From NCBI GenBank assembly GCA_031279575.1, contig JAITIG010000173.1:1-12969 (forward strand): a stretch of DNA of 12,969 nucleotides, read 5' to 3'. A program made the translations under genes and the position numbers. Positions within the stretch are counted from its first letter, which is position 1. The number at the start of each line of letters is the position of its first letter. Under the pieces are notes generated by a model. It was not told the origin of the DNA. It did no database searches and worked only from the letters and a program-made list of their open reading frames with translations. This DNA comes from Bifidobacteriaceae bacterium (lineage in GTDB: Bacteria > Actinomycetota > Actinomycetes > Actinomycetales > WQXJ01). Positions 7,285-12,969 of the stretch are shown in pieces.

Positions 7285-8195
7285 CAGATCCGCTCCCTTC
7301 GCCTCAGCCACACCATTGTGCCCAGCGAGATCGCCCCCACCAGCAGGAACTGGATCATGGAGATGGAGGCCGCGTAACCTTGCGACTGGGTCAGGGCGGC
7401 GCCGCCCCTGGTGCCGAAGGACAGGTGGTAGACCTGCAGCGAGAGCACCTGGGTGGCTTTGTTCATGGCCCCGGTCAGCACAAAGGTCAGCTGGTAGGAC
7501 TGCATCGCGTTGACGATGCCGAGCAGCACGTTGGCGGTCAGCGACGGCGCCAGCATGGGAAAGGTGACGTAGCGGAAGGACTGCCCAGACGAGGCGCCGT
7601 CGATGGTGGCGACCTCGTAAAGCTCGGCCGGGATGGCTTGCAGGCCGGAGATGAAGATCACCACCGACACCCCCATGTTCATCCACACCTGGACAAAGAT
7701 GACCAGGTAAAGCGCGATCTTCGGGTCGCCGAAGAAGGCCGAGTCGGCGCCGAACAGCCCGAGCAGGCTTTGCATCGGGCCGCCGGACGGGTTCATCATC
7801 AGCGACCAGATCAAGGCCGTCACGGTCACGCCCAGCACCGTCGGCATGAAGACCACCGAGCGGTAGAAGTTCCGGCCCTTCAGCTTGCCGTTCAACAGCA
7901 CGGCCACCAGCAGGGCCAGGGTGATCTGGATGACCACGGTCAAGGTGGCGAAGATGATCGTGTTCTTGAACGCGTTCCAGTTGTCCGCCCGGTGGCCTTT
8001 GCCGAAGTAGTCGATGTAGTTCTCCCAGCCGACCCAGTGGACCGGCAGGCCGGGCAGCCCCTTCAGGTCGGTGAAGGAGACCACCGCGACCGCGCCGGCC
8101 GGCACCAGTCCGAAGACCACCAGGACCGCCAGGGCCAGGCCAAAGGTGAGCCTGACGGGCGCGCGGCGGGGAAACGGAAACGACGATGTTGCCAC
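7281..8195 (-). CDS. CUT1 sugar ABC transporter permease, MalF type
   Basis: This 304-residue inner-membrane protein is the partner half of the importer channel. The GTG at 8195 gives MATSSFPFPRR followed by the first membrane span (about 16-40). Further spans lie at about 79-101, 113-134, 160-183, 216-240 and 278-296. The EAA loop is at about 190-215 (AELYEVATIDGASSGQSF, then TFPML), the ATPase contact of the family. The ribosome site is weak: GGAAG lies about 13 bases upstream, so a slightly different start is possible. It lies 48 bases after the binding-protein gene and its stop is shared in the GTGA overlap with the next permease, which implies translational coupling. The substrate is inferred only from the locus. 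Confidence 0.92.
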   Translation of the reverse strand: MATSSFPFPRRAPVRLTFGLALAVLVVFGLVPAGAVAVVSFTDLKGLPGLPVHWVGWENYIDYFGKGHRADNWNAFKNTIIFATLTVVIQITLALLVAVLLNGKLKGRNFYRSVVFMPTVLGVTVTALIWSLMMNPSGGPMQSLLGLFGADSAFFGDPKIALYLVIFVQVWMNMGVSVVIFISGLQAIPAELYEVATIDGASSGQSFRYVTFPMLAPSLTANVLLGIVNAMQSYQLTFVLTGAMNKATQVLSLQVYHLSFGTRGGAALTQSQGYAASISMIQFLLVGAISLGTMVWLRRRERIW

Positions 8196-8243
8196 AGGTG
8201 AATTGACTTCCAGTTGTTTGGCTGCTGGGTTGGCCGCCTGGGG

Positions 8244-9596
8244 CTAGCCGAGGCCGGCCGCCCACGCCTCTTGGGCGGCTTTGGCCGCGTTGGCGGCCGT
8301 CTCGGTGCCCAGGGGGGCCAGCGCCGGGTAGTTGAACGGATACATGGCGGCCTCGCCCGCGTCGTTGTTGGGGATCCACAAGACCTCCCAGTTGGGGCGG
8401 AAGTCGGCCGTGTATTCGGCGATGGAGTTGAGGAACTCGTTCTGGTCGATTCCCGGCTGCGAGGAGGCCCAGCCGGCGGTGGCGACGAACTGGCCGTAGT
8501 TGTCCGGGGCGGAGAAGAAGTCCAACCAGGCCAGGGCGGCCGCCTTGTTCTTGGTGGCGGCGTTGACGCCGAGCATAAGCTCGACTTTGCCGTAGAGCGA
8601 GCCGTTGTCGGCTGGCGAATCGCCGCCGGGCACCGGGAAGTAGCCGTATTCGAAGGCGCCGCCGACGGCTTCTTCGATCACCGGCTGGTTCCAGGTGCCG
8701 TCTGGCAGCATGGCGAACTTGCCCTGCGCGAACTCTGAGGGCATGGTGTCATAGGAGGCGCCGGCGAAGTTGGCTTGCGCGGCCTGGAACACCTTCTCGG
8801 TCCTTTCCAAGACGGTCAGCTGCTTGCCTTCGTCGAGTTTCAAACTGCCTTGCCACAGCCCGTCCATCAGTTCCTGCTCGGCTTGCTCCGAGGGGTACAA
8901 GCCGCCCACGATCCCAAGCATGGTGAGCCCGGCGGGCCAGATCTCTTTGCCGCCGATGCCGAACGGCGTCACCGAGGCGGCCTGCAACGCCGAGACGACC
9001 TGCTCCATCTCGGCCCAGGTGGTGGGGACTTCAAGGCCGTTGTCGGCGAAAATCTGCTTGTTGTAGAAGATGCCGCCGTAGCTCATGCCGGTGGGCAGCG
9101 CGTAGACCTTGCCGTCGATCTTGACGGACTCCAACAGCGAGGGGTTGTAGTTGGACATGAACGGCTCGTTGGTCAAGTCGAGGTACCCGCCCGCCTCGGC
9201 CAGCTGGACGTCCGCCGTCTTGGAGTCGATGGCGTAGTCGGGGGTGTCTCTGAAGCCCTTGAAGCTGATCACCACGACATCGACCGTGCCGGCGGTCATT
9301 TGGGCCGCTTTGGAGGCGTCATAGGTGTCGTTTGGGACCGAGGTGAGCGTGGCGTCGACGTCTGGGTAGGCCTTGTTGAACGCTTCGTTGAGCTCGTTGA
9401 AGGCCTTGTCGGAGGCGTCCGCCGAGGAGACCAGAATGTTGAGGTCGCCGCTCAGGGCGCCGTCTTGGCCGCCCGGCTCATTGTCCGCCGGCTCGCCGCA
9501 GCCGGCCAGGGCCAGGGCGCCGGCCAGGGCCAAAGCGGCCAAACGCCGGGAAGCTCGTTGGGGGGCCCGCTGCGCGGGTGGGCTTGTCTGCCGCAT
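8244..9596 (-). CDS. Sugar ABC transporter substrate-binding lipoprotein
   Basis: This 450-residue extracellular lipoprotein of the SBP_bac_1/CUT1 class captures an oligosaccharide and delivers it to the two permeases. The ATG at 9596 is preferred over a GTG six bases earlier: AAAGGAG is 5 bases from the ATG but touches the GTG. The N-terminus has basic residues, a hydrophobic run and a lipobox ALAGC with the lipidated cysteine at residue 33, then an acidic Gly-rich linker (EPADNEPGGQDG). The mature start DLNILVSSADASDKAFNELNEAF is the usual first strand and helix of the fold. A later AAMYPFNYPALAPLG and the Ala-rich C-terminus also fit. It is the first gene of the operon, directly behind the promoter and operators, as expected for the most abundant component. 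Ligand specificity is not readable. Confidence 0.94.
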   Translation of the reverse strand: MRQTSPPAQRAPQRASRRLAALALAGALALAGCGEPADNEPGGQDGALSGDLNILVSSADASDKAFNELNEAFNKAYPDVDATLTSVPNDTYDASKAAQMTAGTVDVVVISFKGFRDTPDYAIDSKTADVQLAEAGGYLDLTNEPFMSNYNPSLLESVKIDGKVYALPTGMSYGGIFYNKQIFADNGLEVPTTWAEMEQVVSALQAASVTPFGIGGKEIWPAGLTMLGIVGGLYPSEQAEQELMDGLWQGSLKLDEGKQLTVLERTEKVFQAAQANFAGASYDTMPSEFAQGKFAMLPDGTWNQPVIEEAVGGAFEYGYFPVPGGDSPADNGSLYGKVELMLGVNAATKNKAAALAWLDFFSAPDNYGQFVATAGWASSQPGIDQNEFLNSIAEYTADFRPNWEVLWIPNNDAGEAAMYPFNYPALAPLGTETAANAAKAAQEAWAAGLG

Positions 9597-9611
9597 ATTC
9601 ACTCCTTTGTG
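9589..9611 (-). promoter_or_regulatory. Ribosome binding site and start of the sugar-binding protein
   Basis: On the minus strand AAAGGAG is followed by TGAAT and ATG. This spacing selects the ATG at 9596 and rules out the in-frame GTG at 9602, which lies inside or against the Shine-Dalgarno sequence. Confidence 0.7.
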
Positions 9612-9616
9612 TCGTT

Positions 9617-9632
9617 ACCGAAACGATTCGGT
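9617..9632. promoter_or_regulatory. LacI-type operator O1
   Basis: ACCGAAACGATTCGGT is a 16-bp palindrome with only one mismatched pair, centred on CG at 9624-9625. A central CpG is the hallmark of operators bound by LacI-family proteins with a leucine in the hinge helix, as the neighbouring regulator has. It lies just downstream of the predicted -10 element, where a bound repressor would block transcription of the sugar-use operon. Confidence 0.75.
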
Positions 9633-9638
9633 TGCTCC

Positions 9639-9667
9639 ATGGTGGCAAACCCGCCCGATGCCGTCAA
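9639..9667 (-). promoter_or_regulatory. Predicted promoter of the sugar-use operon
   Basis: On the minus strand TTGACG (9667-9662) matches five of six bases of the -35 consensus. It is followed after exactly 17 bases by CACCAT (9644-9639), which keeps the A, A and T most important in a -10 element. Transcription would start near 9632, at operator O1, giving a leader of about 35 bases before the binding-protein ATG. The -10 match is weak, so the start point needs mapping. Confidence 0.55.
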
Positions 9668-9698
9668 GCGCTCGGCCAACGGCGTTACACAATCGTTA

Positions 9699-9710
9699 CG
9701 AAACGCTTCG
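9699..9710. promoter_or_regulatory. LacI-type operator O2
   Basis: CGAAACGCTTCG differs from the core of O1 (CGAAACGATTCG) at one base and is likewise centred on CG. Both copies are preceded by TCGTTAC, so the similarity extends beyond the palindrome. The centres are 80 bp apart, with this copy upstream of the predicted -35 element. Two operators flanking a promoter allow repression by looping if the regulator forms tetramers; otherwise O2 may be an auxiliary or autoregulatory site. Confidence 0.68.
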
Positions 9711-9748
9711 CCTCGTGTTCGGCGGCCCCGGCGCGCCGCGCCCCGGGC

Positions 9749-10780
9749 CTACCGGCCGGCCGGCGGCGGCGCCGTCGAGTCCCCCACCACCATCGGCCCA
9801 AGCCCCAATCGGACCGTCCAAGGCTGGCGGCCCGGCTCGTCGATCAACTCCAGCAGCATGGCGGCCGCCGCCCGCCCCACCGTCTCAGGCGCCGTCCGCA
9901 CCGTTGTCAGCCGGGGGTGGAGGTAGTTGGCCAGTTCGATGCCGTCGAACCCGACCACCGAAATCTCGCCCGGCACCTCCACGCCCGCCGCCTGCAACCC
10001 CGCCACCAGGCCGATGGCGCACAAGTCGTTGACGCACACCACCGCAGTCGGGCGGCGCTCCATGGCCAAGATCGCCTCGGCCGCGCGGCTGCCGCTCGCC
10101 ACCGTGAAATCGCCCTGCAGCTCGGGGCCGGCCGGCAGGCCCGCCCGCGCCAGCGTGGCCAGCCAAGCCTCGCGCCGCTCAACCGAGTGGACGTAGTCCA
10201 GCTTCCCCCTGATGTGCGCGATGTCCCGGTGCCCCAAGGCGATCAAATGCTCCACCAGTTGGACGATGCCGGGCGCCGCGCTTTGGGAGGTCAGCGGCAG
10301 CGGCACCGAGACAGTCGGCGGCGCTATCGCCACCGCGGGCAGCCCCAACTCCCCCACCAGGGCGATCCGCCCGTCATCGACGCGGAGCTGGTCGAGCAGC
10401 ACGCCATCGACCCGGCGCTCGCCGGCGAACTCGCGGTAAAGCCAAGCCGCCTGCTCCGGGGAGGGGCTGACCTGCAACACCATCACATAGCCGGCCCCGG
10501 CGATGGCCTCTTGCACACCGGCGATAAAAGCCCCGAAGAACGGGTCGGAGCTCATCACCGCGGGCGAGCGCTCGACCACAAAGCCGATGGCGAAAGCCCG
10601 CTTGGCGGCCAAACCGCGGGCCCGCAAAGTCGGCGAGTAACTCAACTCCCGGGCGATGCGCCGGATCTGCTCCCGTTTGGCCTCCGAGACCCCCGGCAGG
10701 CCGTTGAGCGCGACCGAGGCCGTGCTCAGCGAGACACCGGCGGCCCGCGCCACGTCAACAATGGTGGTCCGCCGGGCCAA
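9749..10780 (-). CDS. LacI-family transcriptional regulator
   Basis: This 343-residue repressor is very likely the regulator of the adjoining sugar-use operon. The TTG at 10780 is the start: AAGGAGG lies 5 bases upstream and the protein then opens MARRTTIVDVARAAGVS at the usual position of the helix-turn-helix (about 6-27). The hinge helix contains L57 in RARGLAAKR, the leucine that intercalates at a central CpG. The periplasmic-binding-protein-like ligand domain follows (about 63-335), with SSDPFFGAFIAGVQEA, CVNDLCAIG and VVGFDGIELANYLHPRLTTVR, the last being the classic LacI/PurR signature. It is full length. The gene points the same way as the operon and ends about 150 bp before it; the gap carries two palindromes fitting this family. 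The inducer is probably an imported or partly degraded oligosaccharide, by inference. Confidence 0.95.
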   Translation of the reverse strand: MARRTTIVDVARAAGVSLSTASVALNGLPGVSEAKREQIRRIARELSYSPTLRARGLAAKRAFAIGFVVERSPAVMSSDPFFGAFIAGVQEAIAGAGYVMVLQVSPSPEQAAWLYREFAGERRVDGVLLDQLRVDDGRIALVGELGLPAVAIAPPTVSVPLPLTSQSAAPGIVQLVEHLIALGHRDIAHIRGKLDYVHSVERREAWLATLARAGLPAGPELQGDFTVASGSRAAEAILAMERRPTAVVCVNDLCAIGLVAGLQAAGVEVPGEISVVGFDGIELANYLHPRLTTVRTAPETVGRAAAAMLLELIDEPGRQPWTVRLGLGPMVVGDSTAPPPAGR

Positions 10781-10925
10781 CGCCGCCTCCTTCGCCTTGG
10801 GTGTGCTGAAGCAACCTTATGCCACGGCCGCGCCGCCCGGCCCGGGCCGGGCCGATCCGCCGCCGAGGGGCGCGCAGTTGGCCGATACGCTGAAATGTCC
10901 AGCCGCCGCCAGAAAGGAGCCCCGC
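10781..10925. other. Divergent intergenic region between lacI-type gene and ecfT
   Basis: These 145 bases must hold the start signals of both the LacI-family gene and the ECF operon. Ribosome sites are clear at each end (AAGGAGG for the regulator, AAAGGAG at 10913-10919 for ecfT). A CATAAG on the minus strand (10821-10816) could be a -10 element for the regulator but has no good -35. No CGAAACG operator, riboswitch-like structure or terminator was recognised, so the ECF substrate cannot be inferred from a leader RNA. Confidence 0.5.
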
Positions 10926-11852
10926 GTGGAGCCAGCGCCAGCCCGCCGCGCCGCGCGGGGCCGGCCCGACGCCTTGGACGCCTGCCACCCGCTGGTGGCT
11001 TTGGTGTTCTTCGCCTTGGCGGTGGGCGGCGCGGTGCTGTTTTTGCACCCGGTGGCCAGCGCCGTCTCGCTGGCGGGCGGCATCGGCTACTCGGTGTGGC
11101 TGGAGGGGCGGCGCGCGGTGCGCTTCGCGCTGGTCGGGATGCTGCCGCTGTTCGCGGTGGCGGCGCTGTTCAACCCGCTGTTCTCCCACGCCGGGCAGAC
11201 CGTTTTGGCGCGCCTGCCGGGCGGCAGCCCGCTGACTTTGGAATCGGCCGTGTTCGGGGTTTTCGCGGCCGCCATGATTGTGACCGTGATCATCTGGTTC
11301 ACCTGCTTCAACCGCGTCTTGACAGCGGACAAGCTGCACTACCTGTTCGGGCGCCTGGCGCCGGCCCTGGGGCTGGTGTTCGCGATGACGCTGCGGCTGG
11401 CGCCGCGCCTGAAAACCCAGGTGCGGCGGATCGCCTACGCCCAGCGCGGCCTGGGCGCGGGCGCGGCCCGGCGCGACCTGGTGGGCCGGGCGCGGCAGGG
11501 CTTGGCGATCATCTCCATCTTGACCACCTGGGCGCTGGAGAACTCCATCGAGACGGCTGACTCGATGCGCGCGCGGGGTTTCGGGGCGGGCCGGCGGACC
11601 AGCTTCCACCGCTACCGCATGGACCGGCGCGACCGCGCCACACTCGCCTGGCTGGCGGCCGCGACGGGCGTGTTCGCGCTGGCCACAGCGTTCTCGTTGA
11701 CAACGATGCAGTTCTATCCGGTGCTGGCCGCGGCCCCGCCCAGCTGGCTCGGGGCGGCCGGGTGGCTGGCCTACACTGGGGTGGTGCTGACGCCCCTGGC
11801 CCTAGACGCCCTCGAGGAGCTGCGGTGGCGGCGTACACGCTTGAGCGTTTGA
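10926..11852 (+). CDS. ecfT: ECF transporter transmembrane component EcfT
   Basis: This 308-residue integral membrane protein links the paired ATPases of an energy-coupling-factor importer to a substrate-binding S subunit, for uptake of a vitamin, metal or other micronutrient. The GTG at 10926 is chosen because AAAGGAG lies 6 bases upstream; the frame stays open further upstream, but only across the antisense strand of the regulator gene. Membrane segments lie at about 22-40, 42-58, 64-82, 104-127, 238-257 and 274-292. The family stretch FNPLFSHAGQTVL is at 82-94. The long cytoplasmic region carries the two Ala-Arg-Gly-type coupling motifs, AQRG (172-175, slightly divergent) and RARG (215-218), which contact the ATPases. 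It overlaps the ATPase gene by 28 bases, so the two are translationally coupled. No S component is in the window. Confidence 0.9.
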   Translation: MEPAPARRAARGRPDALDACHPLVALVFFALAVGGAVLFLHPVASAVSLAGGIGYSVWLEGRRAVRFALVGMLPLFAVAALFNPLFSHAGQTVLARLPGGSPLTLESAVFGVFAAAMIVTVIIWFTCFNRVLTADKLHYLFGRLAPALGLVFAMTLRLAPRLKTQVRRIAYAQRGLGAGAARRDLVGRARQGLAIISILTTWALENSIETADSMRARGFGAGRRTSFHRYRMDRRDRATLAWLAAATGVFALATAFSLTTMQFYPVLAAAPPSWLGAAGWLAYTGVVLTPLALDALEELRWRRTRLSV

Positions 11853-12969
11853 CCTTCACCTACCCGGCCCGCTCCGCCCCGGCCCTGCGGGAGGTCAGCC
11901 TCAGCCTGGCCGCAGGGGACTTCGCCGTTGTGTGCGGGCCCTCCGGGGGCGGCAAGACCACCCTGCTGCGGCACTTGAAACCGGTCCTGGCCCCCCACGG
12001 CCGGCGGTCCGGGCGGGTCTTGCTCGACGGCCGGCCGCTGGCCGGCCTGGACGCGGGCGACCAAGCCCGGCGCATCGGGTTCGTCGGCCAAAACCCGGAC
12101 AACCAGTTGGTGACAGACAAGGTGTGGCACGAGTTGGCCTTTGGCTTGGAGTCGCTGGGCTACCCGAACCAGGCGATCCGCCTGCGGGTGGCGGAGATGG
12201 CCAGCTTCTTTGGCCTGCAAAACTGGTTTGAGCGCGACGTGGCCGAGTTGTCCGGCGGCCAAAAGCAGCTGCTGAACCTGGCCTCCGCCATGGCCCTGCA
12301 GCCGTCCGCGCTGATCTTGGACGAGCCGACCGGCCAACTCGACCCCATCGCCGCGGCCGGGTTCCTGGCCGCTGTCAAAAAGGCCAACTTGGAGTTGGGC
12401 GCCACGGTGGTGTTGAGCGAGCACCGCCTGGAGCAGGCCCTGCCGCTGGCGGACCAGCTGGTGGTGCTGCGGGCCGGCCAGGTGGCCTGGGCCGGGCCGC
12501 CCGGCCAAGTCTGCGCCCAGGCCGCCGCCGAGGCGGCCGAGGCCGATCTGCTGGCGGGTTTGCCCACCGCCGTGCGGGTCTACGCCGGCCTGCGCGACCT
12601 GGCCCCGGCCGGCGCCTGCCCCCTCTCGGTGCGCGACGGCCGGCGCTTCCTCGACGCCGCGCTCGGCGCGCCGCCAGGCCCGGCGGCAGGCCCGGCAGCC
12701 GGCGCGGCCGGAGGCGCGGCAGCGGGCGGCGAGGCCGGCGCGGCGCCAGGCCCGGCTCGCGGCCCGGCCAGGCGCGCGGCAGCGGGCGCGGCGGCAGGCC
12801 CGGCGGCAGGCCCGGCGGCAGGCGCGGCAGCGGGCGGCGAGGCGGGCGCGGCGCCAGACCCCGCTCGCGGCCCGGCCAAGCGCGCGGCGGCAGACCCTGC
12901 GGCAGGCGCGGCGCCAGACCCGGCGGCAGGCGCGGCGCCAGACCCCGCTCGCGGCCCGGCCAAGCGCGC
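11825..12969 (+). CDS. ecfA: ECF transporter ATPase EcfA, first half, partial at window end
   Basis: The gene starts at GTG 11825 inside the end of ecfT and runs off the window with no stop after 381 codons. Residues 1-240 are a complete ABC ATPase: Walker A GPSGGGKTT (38-46), Q-loop Q89 in VGQNPDNQ, signature LSGGQ (142-146), Walker B ALILDE (162-167), D-loop GQLD and switch His200 in SEHRLE. SEHRLE and GQNPDNQ are typical of the amino-terminal domain of duplicated EcfA proteins of actinobacteria, so a second ATPase domain is expected downstream. From residue 281 the chain is almost only Ala, Gly, Pro, Arg and Lys in tetrapeptide steps such as PAAG, AAAG and PARG. Here a short interdomain linker would be usual, so it is far longer than expected. 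It couples ATP hydrolysis to import through EcfT. The transported substrate is unknown. Confidence 0.88.
   Translation, partial: MAAYTLERLTFTYPARSAPALREVSLSLAAGDFAVVCGPSGGGKTTLLRHLKPVLAPHGRRSGRVLLDGRPLAGLDAGDQARRIGFVGQNPDNQLVTDKVWHELAFGLESLGYPNQAIRLRVAEMASFFGLQNWFERDVAELSGGQKQLLNLASAMALQPSALILDEPTGQLDPIAAAGFLAAVKKANLELGATVVLSEHRLEQALPLADQLVVLRAGQVAWAGPPGQVCAQAAAEAAEADLLAGLPTAVRVYAGLRDLAPAGACPLSVRDGRRFLDAALGAPPGPAAGPAAGAAGGAAAGGEAGAAPGPARGPARRAAAGAAAGPAAGPAAGAAAGGEAGAAPDPARGPAKRAAADPAAGAAPDPAAGAAPDPARGPAKR
12665..12969 (+). repeat. In-frame 12-bp repeat tract inside ecfA
   Basis: The basic unit is 12 bp (for example CCGGCGGCAGGC, encoding PAAG) with many variants, so repeat number can change without altering the frame. 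A 41-bp block encoding GAAPDPARGPAKR recurs exactly at 12845-12885 and 12929-12969, and with a few changes at 12737-12777; the offsets of 84 and 108 bp are multiples of 12. The tract continues beyond the window. Confidence 0.85.

Noticed and set aside
6364..8379. 671-codon minus-strand frame ending in the MalG-like permease
   Set aside because: Only the last 306 codons encode a permease; the upstream part is a shadow of the first permease gene in another frame. A GTGA overlap with a good ribosome site marks the real start at 7284.
9578..11560. Very long plus-strand open frame of 660 codons
   Set aside because: It runs antisense through the LacI-family gene and out of frame through ecfT, is rich in Arg, Gly, Pro, Gln and His, and has no recognisable domain. 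Both overlapped genes have strong family signatures and ribosome sites.
12580..12963. Minus-strand Ala/Gly/Pro-rich open frame
   Set aside because: It is a mirror of the GC-rich repeat in ecfA, with no ribosome site or domain; the plus frame continues directly from a bona fide ATPase domain.

Overview
The window is very GC-rich (extreme in places), uses GTG and TTG starts freely and has purine-rich AAAGGAG-type ribosome binding sites. Its protein families (a lyase with a Tat-like signal, a LacI regulator, CUT1 sugar permeases, an ECF transporter with an actinobacterial-type ATPase) fit a high-GC actinomycete. No RNA gene, integrase, transposase or CRISPR array was seen.

Layout. 1-310: non-coding, C-rich tandem repeats with 19-bp and 34-bp units and a ~200-bp higher-order duplication; the strand read by the operon carries two canonical G-quadruplex patterns. 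311-9596 (minus strand) is one polysaccharide-use operon, in transcription order: lipoprotein sugar-binding protein (9596-8244), two CUT1 permeases (8195-7281 and 7284-6364, joined by a GTGA overlap), an intracellular GH130 enzyme (6345-5212), a 1370-residue secreted PL8 polysaccharide lyase (5133-1021) and a small secreted WxL-like protein (943-311). A LacI-family regulator (10780-9749) lies upstream on the same strand. The gap between it and the binding-protein gene holds a recognisable promoter and two near-identical LacI-type palindromes, CGAAACG(A/C)TTCG, 80 bp apart. On the plus strand, 10926-12969 starts a second, apparently unrelated operon: EcfT and the first half of an EcfA ATPase. 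Its interdomain region has expanded into an Ala/Gly/Pro-rich, 12-bp-unit repeat that runs off the window.

Working model (inference). The PL8 lyase, anchored or retained through discoidin-type and other accessory domains, cuts an acidic polysaccharide outside the cell. The lipoprotein and two permeases import oligosaccharides, powered by an ATPase encoded elsewhere because none is in the operon. GH130 then phosphorolyses or hydrolyses a beta-mannoside-type linkage in the cytoplasm. The LacI protein represses the operon until an imported sugar releases it. The pairing of PL8 with GH130, with no unsaturated-uronyl hydrolase (GH88/GH105) in view, makes the substrate an open question; a mannose- and uronate-containing polymer is one possibility.
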